A DNA stretch of 64,000 bases from NCBI GenBank assembly GCA_963758205.1, contig CAVWUM010000002.1, positions 1,302,001-1,366,000 on the forward strand, read 5' to 3'. The stretch comes from Owenweeksia sp963758205. Lineage in GTDB: Bacteria > Bacteroidota > Bacteroidia > Flavobacteriales > Schleiferiaceae. Made by a program: the position numbers and the translations under genes. This document shows positions 50,765 to 60,428 of this stretch, in pieces. The notes under the pieces are model-generated. The model saw nothing but the letters and a program-made list of their open reading frames with translations, was not told where the DNA came from and searched no databases. Numbering within the stretch: the stretch's first letter is position 1; each line of letters opens with the position of its first letter.

Positions 50765-52602
50765 TTCAACTCAACAATTTTTATACTCTTAGGCTGAAGT
50801 ACCACTTCATCACCACTAATAGGCTGCCCTGAAATAACCTCAGTACCGCTTGTACCTGATGGCCACAGTTCCTCAAAGCGCTTAAGCTCCAGGGTTTTTT
50901 CGTCCTGCTGATTGGCATTCACTAGTATCATCACCGTTTCACTTTCCGTATGGCGGAAGTACACGTATATACCATCCTGGGGTACAAACTGAGTGAGCTT
51001 TCCTGTAGTTAATGCCTTTGAATTTCTACGGTAGTTCAGTAGTTTTTGAATGTAATCGTGCATTTCGTTTTCTGTCGCGCTTCTGCCCTCTTTTGTAAAC
51101 TTATTTACAGTATCGGAGGGCCATCCACCAGCAAAGTCTTCACGTATAAGGCCGTGCCCATCAGTAGCTTTCATCAAAACTTCTGTACCATAATACACAC
51201 AGGGAATGCCACGCAGCGTTAAGAGCATACCCAAAGCTGTTTTCAGCTTTTGGATATCTCCACCATAATGACCTAAAGCCCTCGCCAGATCGTGATTATC
51301 TAAAAAGGTGACTGACAGATCGGGCCGCTCATACAGGTAATCTGCCGCAAGGCGATAATACACTTTAGTAATACCTTCATTCCAGCCGGGGTTTTGATTT
51401 AATGCTTCCTGCAGGGCGTAGTAAAGAGTAAAATCTGTTACAGCATCCAGCTCCGTATTTACAGGATTAAATTTATTCCCTTGTGGAAAATAGCTTTGAA
51501 TCTCCGGATGATGCACCCAGGTTTCTCCGAATAGGAAAAAGTTTGGATACTCCATTTTTATAGAGTTTGCCAGTTTACCCATAAACTCTTGATCAGGATA
51601 GGTGTATGTGTCAATTCTAAATGCATCCACTCCAAACTCCTCAATCCACCAAATGGAATTTTGGATTAGAAAGTTGGCCACATGCGGGTTTCTCTGATTT
51701 AGATCGGGCATATGTTTTACAAACCATCCATCCTTAAACTGCTCTTTATCGGATTCTGAAGCATAAGGATCAAATAATGTGGCCGCCCTATAACTCGTCT
51801 GATGAAAGCCACCCTCATAACCTTTGTGCCAGTTGAAAAACGAGGAATCGGGCAAATCCGTAAAAAGAAAATGCTGATCTCCCACATGATTATAAACCAC
51901 ATCCATCACCATTTTCATGTCACGACTGTGCATTTGTTTCACCAAATCAGCATATTCGGCATTGCTGCCAAACCGTGGATCTATGGAATAGTGATCAGTA
52001 AAAGCATATCCATGGTAAGATTCCTCAGACTGGTCGTTAGTTACAAGTGGTGAAATCCATAATGTGTTAAACCCCAAATCCTTTATATAATCCAAATGAC
52101 TAATTATCCCCTTAATATCACCACCATGGCGGCCATAGGGCTCAGTGCGGCTGTACATTTTTTCCTTTAGCCCTTTAGGGTGATCATTATCAGAGTTACC
52201 ATTTGCAAAGCGATCAGGGGTAATTAAATACATGGCATCAGCAGGACCAATAGCTGAAGGCCGGTATCCTTTACGGGCTTTTAACTGAAAATCAACTGAC
52301 TGACGGCCAGATCCGATTTTGAGTGTTTGCGGTTCTGCATCTCTTAGTAAGAAGGAAACATAGGCATAATTGGGATTTGCGGCCAGTTCAGATTTTAAAA
52401 CCTTCACCTCTCCACTTATCACAGGGGCTTTTTTTAAACCATCCTTATTATAAACCAACAGTTCAAGAGTATCATTTTCCATCCCTACCCACCAATGTGG
52501 AGGAAAAACGCGGGTTTGGCCAAATCCCAATGAGATGTTAAATAAGAGGCTAAAGCCAATTATTACCAGATACTTGTAGTTGTCTCCTTTCATATACTGC
52601 AT
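50761..52602 (-). CDS. GH13 neopullulanase/cyclomaltodextrinase-like enzyme
   Basis: Exported glucan hydrolase, 613 residues, signal peptide ending near LGFGQ (a second start three codons in is equally good). The N-terminal PPHWWVGMENDTLELLVYNK is the cyclomaltodextrinase N-domain. In the barrel, GGDIKGIISHLDYI is region V-like, VYNHVGDQH region I, nucleophile Asp in DAFRIDTYTY, acid/base Glu in FLFGETWVHH and LDNHDLARALG region IV. No T9SS domain, so periplasmic. An imperfect operator lies in the divergent promoter region 60 bp upstream. Confidence 0.92.
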   Translation of the reverse strand: MQYMKGDNYKYLVIIGFSLLFNISLGFGQTRVFPPHWWVGMENDTLELLVYNKDGLKKAPVISGEVKVLKSELAANPNYAYVSFLLRDAEPQTLKIGSGRQSVDFQLKARKGYRPSAIGPADAMYLITPDRFANGNSDNDHPKGLKEKMYSRTEPYGRHGGDIKGIISHLDYIKDLGFNTLWISPLVTNDQSEESYHGYAFTDHYSIDPRFGSNAEYADLVKQMHSRDMKMVMDVVYNHVGDQHFLFTDLPDSSFFNWHKGYEGGFHQTSYRAATLFDPYASESDKEQFKDGWFVKHMPDLNQRNPHVANFLIQNSIWWIEEFGVDAFRIDTYTYPDQEFMGKLANSIKMEYPNFFLFGETWVHHPEIQSYFPQGNKFNPVNTELDAVTDFTLYYALQEALNQNPGWNEGITKVYYRLAADYLYERPDLSVTFLDNHDLARALGHYGGDIQKLKTALGMLLTLRGIPCVYYGTEVLMKATDGHGLIREDFAGGWPSDTVNKFTKEGRSATENEMHDYIQKLLNYRRNSKALTTGKLTQFVPQDGIYVYFRHTESETVMILVNANQQDEKTLELKRFEELWPSGTSGTEVISGQPISGDEVVLQPKSIKIVELN

Positions 52603-52662
52603 GACCGCTTTTTTTATGGTTCAAGAATAATCACTGATTAGGAATATTTTATATATTGCCGA

Positions 52663-52685
52663 GTAATTGTAATTTTTACACTAAG
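52663..52685. promoter_or_regulatory. Operator-like site between divergent GH13 and carbohydrate-binding gene
   Basis: GTAATTGTAA-ttt-TTACACTAAG: right arm perfect, left arm three mismatches. It is placed to serve either or both divergent genes. Confidence 0.75.
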
Positions 52686-52715
52686 TACCAATAAATATTT
52701 TAAATCCTCTATCGT

Positions 52716-54401
52716 ATGAGAAAATTTTATTCACTTTTAGGAGCCCTTATTTTTTCCGCAGGGCTATTTGCACAAAACATGGTTACCTTTCAGGTAGACA
52801 TGACCGGGCAAACCATAAGCACCAATGGAGTGCATGTGGCGGGTAGTTTTCAAACACCTGCATGGCAGCCGGGCGCTACTGCTCTTACCCAGGTAGGCAC
52901 CACCAATATTTACGCGGCAACCGTAAACATTCCTAATGGAGTTTATGAGTTTAAATTTATCAATGACAATAACTGGGGTGCCGGTGAAGAGTCTATCCCT
53001 GTTCCTTGTCAGGTAGATTTAGGAAATGGAAACTCGAACCGATGGATTGATGTTCGCTCGGACACAACAATGCCAGCCATTATGTTTGGAGGGGCTGCCC
53101 CAGCAGGCATGAAGGCACTCACAGTTTTAGTAGACATGAGCCTTGAGGCAACCGTTGACGATACTGTAAGTGTAGCAGGTAGTTTCTTTAACCCAGCATG
53201 GAGCCCGGGTTCTATTGCTATGACAGACCTGAAAGGTGATAGTATCTACAGAACCATTGGTTATATGATGGCTAACACTACAGGCGAATTCAAGTTTATC
53301 AACGGAACCGACTGGAGCCTTAATGAGTCTGTTCCATCTGCATGTAACATGAACAATAATCGCTTTGCAAAAATTGCTAGCGACAGTATTTACGGCCCTG
53401 TTTGTTTTGGGCAGTGTGTTTCTTGTTTCATTCCAGATACTTTCAATATTACATTTAGAGTGGACATGCAAAACGTATGTGGTTTTACTTCTGATACTGT
53501 AGATATTGCAGGTAACATGAATGGCTTTGCGGGTGGTCAGTACCTAACCGACCCCAATAATGACGATATATACGAAATCACTTTACGTATACCAGAGGGT
53601 GAAGTAGATTACAAGATTCGCTTTATCCAAGGTGGGTCTACCAACTGGGAAGGTGGTAACAATAAAAAAGTAATGCTTAAGAGTGATACCATTTTACAGG
53701 TACGCTGTTTTGGATTAGATGCTTATGGGGCCTGTGTTCCAAAACCAAACTCCTCTGACATCAGGTTTGTAGTAGATGTAACCAACTACTCTGATCCTAA
53801 CGTTACACTTTCTGATATTTACCTTCAGGGAGACTTTACCAACCCGGCATGGCAGGGAGGTGCCATACTAATGTCGCCAGTAACAGGAATGCCTGGACTT
53901 TTCGAAACAACCGTTACCGGCATTTGTCCTGCTCGCCTAAACTTTAAATTCCTAAACGGAGACCCAACAGGGACTAAAAATGATCCCAATGGATTTGCTG
54001 AGGAAGAATTTCCGGCTTTAGTAGACTCCTCGTGTGTAGAACCTAATGGTATTGGTGGTTTTAACCGTGTATTTATCCGCCCGGATGACCAGCCAAAGAC
54101 TTTGGCGTTTGTATGGAACGAGTGTACTGTAATACCTGGCATTGGTTTGGACGAAGACTTCGCCAGCAGCACTATCGAAATTTATCCAAATCCTTTCAGC
54201 CACAAGGTTTCCATAAGCCTTGCTGAAAATGAGAAATATGATATTTCACTTGTAGATGTTACCGGTACAGTGGTAAACACCCAAAGTGATGTAAGCGGTA
54301 CTGTAGTGATTGAGAAAGGTAATCTTACCCCGGGCCTTTATCTGTTAAACATTAAGAATTTCAAGGGGGAGGTTAACATAAGTAAACTGATTGTGAAGTA
54401 A
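52716..54401 (+). CDS. Secreted multi-module carbohydrate-binding-like protein with T9SS sorting domain
   Basis: 561 residues, signal peptide MRKFYSLLGALIFSAGLFAQ. Four related modules of about 100-115 residues follow, each with a VTFQVDMT-like strand, a VAGSFQTPAWQPG-type loop (repeated as VAGSFFNPAWSPG and LQGDFTNPAWQGG) and a YEFKFINDNNW-like segment. These resemble the starch-binding modules of surface proteins in amylase loci. The C-terminus is a T9SS type A domain (IEIYPNPFSHKVSISL then GLYLLNIKNFKGE). Likely binds starch at the cell surface; by position it is in the operator-controlled set. No catalytic domain is present. Confidence 0.85.
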   Translation: MRKFYSLLGALIFSAGLFAQNMVTFQVDMTGQTISTNGVHVAGSFQTPAWQPGATALTQVGTTNIYAATVNIPNGVYEFKFINDNNWGAGEESIPVPCQVDLGNGNSNRWIDVRSDTTMPAIMFGGAAPAGMKALTVLVDMSLEATVDDTVSVAGSFFNPAWSPGSIAMTDLKGDSIYRTIGYMMANTTGEFKFINGTDWSLNESVPSACNMNNNRFAKIASDSIYGPVCFGQCVSCFIPDTFNITFRVDMQNVCGFTSDTVDIAGNMNGFAGGQYLTDPNNDDIYEITLRIPEGEVDYKIRFIQGGSTNWEGGNNKKVMLKSDTILQVRCFGLDAYGACVPKPNSSDIRFVVDVTNYSDPNVTLSDIYLQGDFTNPAWQGGAILMSPVTGMPGLFETTVTGICPARLNFKFLNGDPTGTKNDPNGFAEEEFPALVDSSCVEPNGIGGFNRVFIRPDDQPKTLAFVWNECTVIPGIGLDEDFASSTIEIYPNPFSHKVSISLAENEKYDISLVDVTGTVVNTQSDVSGTVVIEKGNLTPGLYLLNIKNFKGEVNISKLIVK

Positions 54402-54421
54402 TCTGGAACTTATGGAACTGT

Positions 54422-54457
54422 AAAGCCCGCTTCCTTAATTGGAGGTGGGCTTTTTTG
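54422..54457 (+). terminator. Intrinsic terminator
   Basis: AAAGCCC pairs with GGGCTTT (further TCC/GGA pairing inside) and ends in a six-T run, 20 bp after the stop of the secreted carbohydrate-binding-like gene. The remaining 200 bp to the next gene holds no other recognisable signal. Confidence 0.85.
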
Positions 54458-54653
54458 TATTATAATCCATCGAACAGCAAAAAACCCGAAGCCATTTGCA
54501 CTGTAGGTTTCTAATCTAATTTCAAAAACTCGATTCTTTCTTAGCTTCAGTTTCGGTTATTTTTGAGGGGAATTGAAAGCTAAATTTTGCAGAGTTAAGA
54601 AGTCGCTATGACTGCAAGTCTGCAAATCGGGTATGATTAGTAAAGTTTAACCA

Positions 54654-54938
54654 ATGTTAGAAGGAATTAAGTTTAAGAAGCTATTTAAGGCTTTGGGTAT
54701 AATCTTATCACTTTATTATTTTGTTCCTTTTTATGAGGGAATGGTTGATACTTTCTTGTGGAACATATACAAAATTCCGATTATCGGCTTTTCAGCTGGT
54801 CTGTTTAGTTTATTTCAACTAGTCTTCACAGGTACACTAATTCCCTACCTCGTGCAATTTGTATTTTTTTTAATAAGTTGGTTTCTTTCTTATAAGATTT
54901 TTGCTTTCGTTATTAATGCCAGGAATTCAAATGAATAG
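54654..54938 (+). CDS. Small integral membrane protein, unknown
   Basis: 94 residues with two or three hydrophobic segments (ALGIILSLYYFVPFYEG; FSLFQLVFTGTLIPYLV; FVFFLISWFLSYKIFAFVI). No family recognised. It is isolated and AT-rich. Confidence 0.55.
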   Translation: MLEGIKFKKLFKALGIILSLYYFVPFYEGMVDTFLWNIYKIPIIGFSAGLFSLFQLVFTGTLIPYLVQFVFFLISWFLSYKIFAFVINARNSNE

Positions 54939-55023
54939 TATTTTCACTGCTGGTCGAGCTTTACCCTGGTGCTAATGAGGATCAAATATTAGCTTAGCTG
55001 TATGGAATAAGATTATTGTTTTC

Positions 55024-55140
55024 TTACATGCCAACTCTCCAATCCCTTATAGCGCGAACGTCCTGCTTGCGAACCCCAAAAGCTTCATTTAATTCTCCGT
55101 CCGGAATAAAGTATAAAGTCCCGGCAGCATTTAAAAACTC
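55024..55140 (-). pseudogene. Short gene remnant without start
   Basis: A stop-bounded frame without ATG reads EFLNAAGTLYFIPDGELNEA then FGVRKQDVRAIRDWRVGM, plainly protein-like. A stop lies two codons upstream. It is probably the 3' tail of a decayed gene; the parent family is unidentified. Confidence 0.4.
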
Positions 55141-55153
55141 GTTTTAACCCCAC

Positions 55154-55190
55154 AAAAAAACCCGAAGTAATTAATTTCTCACTTCGGGTT
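55154..55190 (-). terminator. Intrinsic terminator after bacilliredoxin gene
   Basis: ACCCGAAGT and ACTTCGGGT form a 9-bp stem with a 12-nt loop; the minus strand ends in a seven-T run and the plus strand has five T, so it may act both ways. Confidence 0.85.
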
Positions 55191-55214
55191 TTTGATTCAT
55201 TAAATCTTTGATTG

Positions 55215-55625
55215 CTAGCAGTACTCGTCAAAAGCACTTTTAAGGTTATCGGCAATCATTTCTGCCTGGCGGCCTTCAATGTGGTGGCGCTCAATCATGT
55301 GCACCAGCTCACCGTTTTTAAACAAAGCCATTGATGGTGATGATGGCGGAAACGGAGCCATCATACCTCTGGCTTGGTTCACAGCTTCTACATCATTTCC
55401 AGCGAAAGCTGTAATCATACGATCAGGAGTTTTGCTATGGGTAGCAGCCATTTTTACTGCCGGGCGGGCATTGGCAGCAGCACAACCACACACGGAATTT
55501 ATAACTACCAGGGTGGTTCCTTCCTTCTTTATATTTTCCTCAACTTCAGCAGCAGTTCTGGTTTCCTTAATTCCTGCGCTGGTAAGGTCTTCCCTCATGG
55601 GGGCTATCAATTCTTCTGGGTACAT
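55215..55625 (-). CDS. BrxA/BrxB-family bacilliredoxin
   Basis: 136-residue thioredoxin-like protein with the CGC active site (NSVCGCAAANARP, about residues 44-56), starting MYPEELIAPMREDLTSAG, the diagnostic opening of the YphP/YqiW family. Members remove bacillithiol from mixed disulfides or have disulfide isomerase activity. The conserved AFAGNDVEAVNQAR and PFPPSSPSMALFKNGELVHM blocks are intact. Confidence 0.95.
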   Translation of the reverse strand: MYPEELIAPMREDLTSAGIKETRTAAEVEENIKKEGTTLVVINSVCGCAAANARPAVKMAATHSKTPDRMITAFAGNDVEAVNQARGMMAPFPPSSPSMALFKNGELVHMIERHHIEGRQAEMIADNLKSAFDEYC

Positions 55626-55709
55626 ATTCTAAATTTTTAGCAAAATTACTAATACCGATGTGATAAGCTATTGCAACCCTCAATTACAAAACAGTAAAAA
55701 ACTATAGTA

Positions 55710-55758
55710 ACTCCAAAAAGAAAGGAGGCCCAGGGGGTTGGAATCCCGGGGCCTCCTT
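55710..55758 (-). terminator. Strong intrinsic terminator
   Basis: AAGGAGGCCC and GGGCCTCCTT make a 10-bp GC-rich stem; on the minus strand a T-rich tract follows. It ends transcription of the 160-aa membrane protein gene. Confidence 0.8.
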
Positions 55759-55784
55759 AAAACCTAAACTAACCACAGTGTAAG

Positions 55785-56264
55785 TTATATAAATAAATGC
55801 GAATTACTGGTCCAGCCGTTTTCGGATTGTATTAAATCAACCTCGCGGGCAAGGTCAGCTATCTTTTTGTTGCTTAATAAACTTATGCTAAACGTTTCTT
55901 TAAATTCTTTTCCATCTTTAAGATAATGCACAGTAAGTTTTTTACGGATTCGTACAGTATCAATTTCAAAACGGAGTATGTTCTTTTTCAAAATGTAAAG
56001 GTCCTTACCAAATACACTGCTAAAGGCCATGTGGCTTTTAATATGTAGCACGTTTGACTCTGCATTAAATTGAAAGATCGGTAAACCCAGGTAGGCATAG
56101 GCCCCGGCAATTATTGCAGGTACAACCAAAGCTCCGTAACCATGTAGCAGGTTACCTAGTGCACCAGACCAAATAAGGAAGATAAGATCAGCTACAGCTA
56201 CCAGCCCCAATAGTATAGTCCCAAGGCTTATAAAGGAGCGGATGTTTTTATTTGAGATTTTCAT
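55785..56264 (-). CDS. Membrane protein with PH-like C-terminal domain, unknown
   Basis: 159 residues from the preferred ATG 56264 (MKISNKNIRSF). Two membrane helices (about 15-35 and 45-65) are followed by a beta-rich soluble domain (VLHIKSHMAFSSVFGKDLYI; LRFEIDTVRIRKKLTVHYL), the layout of small bacterial PH-domain-like membrane proteins. Function unknown. Confidence 0.65.
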   Translation of the reverse strand: MKISNKNIRSFISLGTILLGLVAVADLIFLIWSGALGNLLHGYGALVVPAIIAGAYAYLGLPIFQFNAESNVLHIKSHMAFSSVFGKDLYILKKNILRFEIDTVRIRKKLTVHYLKDGKEFKETFSISLLSNKKIADLAREVDLIQSENGWTSNSHLFI

Positions 56265-56364
56265 GACGTAAGAAATTGAATACAAAAATAGTTTTAAATA
56301 AAACCGTAGCCTGATATCTCAACTTTATTTGATTGTTAAATTATCCTCCGCTGTATAATGCTTA

Positions 56365-56820
56365 TTATAAGCGTTTACCGAGAAAATATTTTTTCAGGAG
56401 ATCGCTGGCTTCAGCTTCAAACGGCCCCTGCTCTAAAATTGTGCCACGATGTAACTTTCCTCCGTTTTCTATAAATCCTCTTTTAGGATCACGAGCCGCG
56501 TAAATCACTTTTCCTATCTGGCTCCAAAATAATGCTCCGGCACACATGGGGCATGGCTCAAGAGTTACATATAGTGTACATTCTTTAAGATATTTTGCTC
56601 CGAGATAACCGGCAGCAGCAGTGATAGCCTGTACTTCGGCATGGGCTGTTACGTCCACCAAACGCTCTACCAGATTATGGCCGCGACCAATTATTTTTTT
56701 GTTAGAAACTATAACAGCACCCACCGGAACTTCATCGGCCTCAAAGGCCAGATGCGCCTCGCGCATAGCCTGTTTCATAAAGTACTCATCGTTAAAAACA
56801 TCTATTTGTTCCATGGGCAT
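56365..56820 (-). CDS. tadA: tRNA-specific adenosine deaminase (nucleoside deaminase family)
   Basis: Zinc deaminase, 151 residues. HAEVQAI contains the zinc His and catalytic Glu, and PCPMCAGAL holds the two zinc Cys. The FMKQAMREAHLAFEADEVPV opening and RGFIENGGKLHRG loop match TadA, which makes inosine at tRNA-Arg position 34. Guanine deaminase-like relatives share these motifs, but the C-terminal LLKKYFLGKR is TadA-like. Confidence 0.92.
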   Translation of the reverse strand: MPMEQIDVFNDEYFMKQAMREAHLAFEADEVPVGAVIVSNKKIIGRGHNLVERLVDVTAHAEVQAITAAAGYLGAKYLKECTLYVTLEPCPMCAGALFWSQIGKVIYAARDPKRGFIENGGKLHRGTILEQGPFEAEASDLLKKYFLGKRL

Positions 56821-56889
56821 TTTTTAAGAGATTGCAAATATACTTTGCCCCTTAATGTTTGTAATTTCGCGGGCTAAATTCAATTACCG

Positions 56890-58647
56890 ATGTACAGAAC
56901 CCACACCTGTGGCGATTTGACCCTTGATGATCTAAATGAAAATGTAACCCTTGCCGGCTGGGTACAGCGCGTACGTAACCTTGGCGGGATGACCTTTGTG
57001 GACCTGCGCGACCGCTATGGTATTACACAGCTTGCCTTCAATGAGGTTTGGGATAACTCGCTGATGGAAGCCGCCAGGAAGCTGGGGCGTGAGTTTGTCA
57101 TTCAGATTGAAGGAGAGGTAATTGAGCGCAGCAGCAAAAACGCCAATATGAAAACTGGCGATATTGAGATAAAGGTTCTTAAACTCACTATACTTAACGC
57201 TTCTAAAACTCCTCCATTTACTATTGAAGATGAAACCGATGGCGGTGAGGAACTCCGCATGAAATACCGCTACCTTGACATCAGGCGAAACCCGGTGCGC
57301 GAAAATTTGCTTTTGCGCAATAAGGTAAACCTGGCGGTGAGAAACTACCTTACCAATACAGGCTTTGTAGATGTGGAAACACCCTACCTAATAAAATCAA
57401 CACCGGAAGGGGCGCGTGATTTTGTTGTGCCTTCACGGATGAATGCCAGGCAGTTTTACGCCCTGCCCCAATCCCCACAAACCTTTAAGCAGCTGCTTAT
57501 GGTGGGTGGTATGGATAAATATTACCAGATTGTAAAATGCTTTAGAGATGAAGACCTGAGGGCCGACCGCCAACCGGAATTTACCCAGATAGACTGTGAA
57601 ATGGCCTTTGTAGAAAGAGAAGATATCCTCAACACCTTTGAAGGTCTTACACGTCATCTTATAAAGGAAATTACCGGAAACGATGTAGGCGAAATACCAA
57701 GAATGACCTATGATGAGGCCATGAAAAAATATGGTAGTGATAAGCCCGACATCCGCTTTGGGATGGAATTCTTGGAGCTTAATGAAATTGTAAAAGGCCA
57801 GGATTTTAAAGTATTTGATGATGCCGAACTGGTAGTGGGTATAAATGCCGAGGGGCTATCCGGCTACAGCCGAAAGCAAATTGACGCCCTTATTGATTTT
57901 GTAAAAAGACCGCAGGTTGGCGCTACCGGCCTGGTGTGGTGTAAATACAATGAGGACGGCACGCTGAAATCATCAGTAGATAAATTTTTTGATGAAACTC
58001 AGCTCACAAAATGGGCTGAGGCCTTTGGAGCCAAACCGGGCGACCTTATGCTATTAATGGCCGGAAATACCGATAAAACAAGGAAGGCACTCAATGAACT
58101 GAGACTACATCTGGCTACTGAACTTGGCTTGCGTGACCCTAAGGTGTTTGCCCCACTTTGGGTGTTGGATTTCCCCCTTTTGGAATGGGATGAGGAAACC
58201 AACCGCTGGTACGCCATGCACCACCCTTTTACCGCACCCTACCCTAAGGATTTACCACTTTTGGATACTGACCCCGGAGCCGTGCGCGCCAATGCCTATG
58301 ATTTGGTGCTGAACGGTAATGAAATTGGTGGAGGTTCCATCCGTATCCATAATAAAGAATTGCAACACCAAATGCTAGGTTTTTTAGGGTTTAGTGATGA
58401 AGAAGCCAAAGCACAATTTGGATTTTTGATGGATGCCTTTGAATATGGCGCACCGCCCCATGGTGGTATTGCGTTTGGCTTTGACCGCTTGGTAGCCATA
58501 TTGGGTGGCAAGGAAACAATCCGCGACTTTATTGCTTTTCCTAAAAATAATGCCGGCCGCGATCTTATGATTGATGCTCCATCACCCATAAGCCAGGAGC
58601 AGCTGGATGAACTAAACTTACTTTTACAGCAGGAAGATAAAGCGTAA
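56890..58647 (+). CDS. aspS: Aspartyl-tRNA synthetase
   Basis: Class IIb aminoacyl-tRNA synthetase, 585 residues, full length. N-terminal OB-fold anticodon-binding domain (LAGWVQRVRNLGGMTFVDLR); motif 1 region LRNKVNLAVRNYLTNTGFVD; motif 2 FRDEDLRADRQPEFTQID; bacterial insertion (GAD) domain about 290-410; motif 3 GIAFGFDRLVAILGG. Its last base is shared with the start of the ClC gene (taATG). Confidence 0.97.
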   Translation: MYRTHTCGDLTLDDLNENVTLAGWVQRVRNLGGMTFVDLRDRYGITQLAFNEVWDNSLMEAARKLGREFVIQIEGEVIERSSKNANMKTGDIEIKVLKLTILNASKTPPFTIEDETDGGEELRMKYRYLDIRRNPVRENLLLRNKVNLAVRNYLTNTGFVDVETPYLIKSTPEGARDFVVPSRMNARQFYALPQSPQTFKQLLMVGGMDKYYQIVKCFRDEDLRADRQPEFTQIDCEMAFVEREDILNTFEGLTRHLIKEITGNDVGEIPRMTYDEAMKKYGSDKPDIRFGMEFLELNEIVKGQDFKVFDDAELVVGINAEGLSGYSRKQIDALIDFVKRPQVGATGLVWCKYNEDGTLKSSVDKFFDETQLTKWAEAFGAKPGDLMLLMAGNTDKTRKALNELRLHLATELGLRDPKVFAPLWVLDFPLLEWDEETNRWYAMHHPFTAPYPKDLPLLDTDPGAVRANAYDLVLNGNEIGGGSIRIHNKELQHQMLGFLGFSDEEAKAQFGFLMDAFEYGAPPHGGIAFGFDRLVAILGGKETIRDFIAFPKNNAGRDLMIDAPSPISQEQLDELNLLLQQEDKA

Positions 58648-60428
58648 TGCCTGAAAATAAACCCACATCGCTACTTGGTAGGTTTCTCGTTTGGCGAGCA
58701 AGGCACATTCCGCAAAAGCAGTTTGTGTATCTACTAAGTATAGTGGTAGGCTTTATTACCGGGTTGGTTTCTGTACTGCTTAAAAACACCACGCACTTTA
58801 TACAGGGGCAGGTACAGGAGGGGTATTTTACCAAGTATTTTAACCCCTATTATTTCGCCTTCCCCGTAGTGGGGATAATCATTACGGTGCTTATCAAGAA
58901 GTTTATAATTCGTGATACGATTACTGAACCTATACCTTCCACGCTTTTCGCCATCTCCCGTAAAAACGGGTTTATAAAGCTAAAAAAGGTGTACAGCTAT
59001 ATGGTCACCAGTATTTTCACGGTGGGCTTTGGTGGTTCAGTTGGTCTTGAAGGGCCATCAGTAGGTACGGGCTCGGCCATAGGCGCCAACATCGGGCGTA
59101 TGGTACACCTCAACTACAAATCAAGGTTACTGCTGATTTCGTGTGCGGCCTCTGCGGCTATATCCGCCATATTTAATGCTCCCATTGCAGGTATAATTTT
59201 TACTATAGAAATTTTCAGCCTCGATCTCACCTTTGCCTCGCTTATTCCGCTATTGCTGGCTTCGGCATCGGGAGCCGTTACCTCACTTTTTCTATTGGGC
59301 AACAGCCACCTCTTTCATTACAAATACATTGAGCCCTTTGCTGTGGCGGATTTACCCTTCTACATTTTGCTGGGAGTGTTGTGTGCCTTTGCATCGGTGT
59401 ATTTCAGCAAATTCTTTTTCTGGACCAGCGGTCAGTTTGAAAAAGTAAAAGACTATAAAACCCGTATGCTTATTGGCGGACTTTTACTTGGTACGCTGGT
59501 ATTTCTCGTTCCTCCCCTTTATGGTGAGGGTTACGAAACCATAAACAACCTCCTTAATGGAAATATACAGGCAGTAACAGGTGAAAGCCTTTTTTCGGAT
59601 TATTTAAACAATCAATGGATGATACTGGCGCTACTGCTGGGGCTGGTTTTGTTAAAAGTATTTGCATCAAGCCTTACCATTGGGGCCGGTGGTGTGGGTG
59701 GTGTATTTGCCCCATCACTTTTTGTAGGGGCCTCCTTAGGCTACCTGTTCGGGTCATTTATCAACCAATTAAAGCTTTTTAGTATACCTACCACAAATTT
59801 TGCGTTGGTGGGTATGGCCGGGCTAATGGCAGGTGTGCTGCATGCCCCGCTTACCGCAATATTTATGATTGCCGAAATAACCGGGGGCTACGAGCTGTTT
59901 GTACCGCTTATGGTAGTTTCGGCCATATCATTTATAGTTACGCGCGGGCTAAAGCCACATTCCATTTATACCGATCAGCTGGCTAAGCGGGGCGATTTAC
60001 TTACCCACAATAAAGATCAGGTAATACTCACCCTCCTCAATATTGAGCAGGTAATTGAGCGCAATTTTAAAACCGTACGGCCCGAAATGTCTTTAGGTGA
60101 ACTGGTAAAGGTGGTAAGTCTGAGTAACCGCAACATCTTTCCGGTAACGGATAAGGATAAAAACCTGTGCGGGGTGCTTACGCTGGATAATTTTCGTCAC
60201 ATTATGTTTGATCAAACCATCTATGACACCACTTACGTAGATGAGTTGATGAACCCTCCACCCGCGGTAATCGAAAAGAGCGAGGGTATGGAATCAGTGA
60301 TCAAAAAATTTCAGCAAACCAACGCCTGGAACCTACCAGTTGTGGAAAATGGTAAGTACATTGGCTTTATTTCAAAATCCAAACTTTTCTCGGTGTACCG
60401 CAGAAAGCTACTGGAGTTCAGTGTGTAG
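58647..60428 (+). CDS. ClC-family chloride channel/transporter with CBS domains
   Basis: 593 residues, about 12 helices to residue 450. Selectivity-filter motifs: GSVGLEGPS (family GxxGREGP with Arg replaced by Leu, Glu kept), then GAGGVGGVFAPSLFVGA. The C-terminal ~140 residues form a CBS pair (FRHIMFDQTIYDTTYVDELM; AWNLPVVENGKYIGFISKSK). Chloride or fluoride export cannot be told apart, though CBS domains favour chloride-type. Cotranscribed with aspS. Confidence 0.92.
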   Translation: MPENKPTSLLGRFLVWRARHIPQKQFVYLLSIVVGFITGLVSVLLKNTTHFIQGQVQEGYFTKYFNPYYFAFPVVGIIITVLIKKFIIRDTITEPIPSTLFAISRKNGFIKLKKVYSYMVTSIFTVGFGGSVGLEGPSVGTGSAIGANIGRMVHLNYKSRLLLISCAASAAISAIFNAPIAGIIFTIEIFSLDLTFASLIPLLLASASGAVTSLFLLGNSHLFHYKYIEPFAVADLPFYILLGVLCAFASVYFSKFFFWTSGQFEKVKDYKTRMLIGGLLLGTLVFLVPPLYGEGYETINNLLNGNIQAVTGESLFSDYLNNQWMILALLLGLVLLKVFASSLTIGAGGVGGVFAPSLFVGASLGYLFGSFINQLKLFSIPTTNFALVGMAGLMAGVLHAPLTAIFMIAEITGGYELFVPLMVVSAISFIVTRGLKPHSIYTDQLAKRGDLLTHNKDQVILTLLNIEQVIERNFKTVRPEMSLGELVKVVSLSNRNIFPVTDKDKNLCGVLTLDNFRHIMFDQTIYDTTYVDELMNPPPAVIEKSEGMESVIKKFQQTNAWNLPVVENGKYIGFISKSKLFSVYRRKLLEFSV

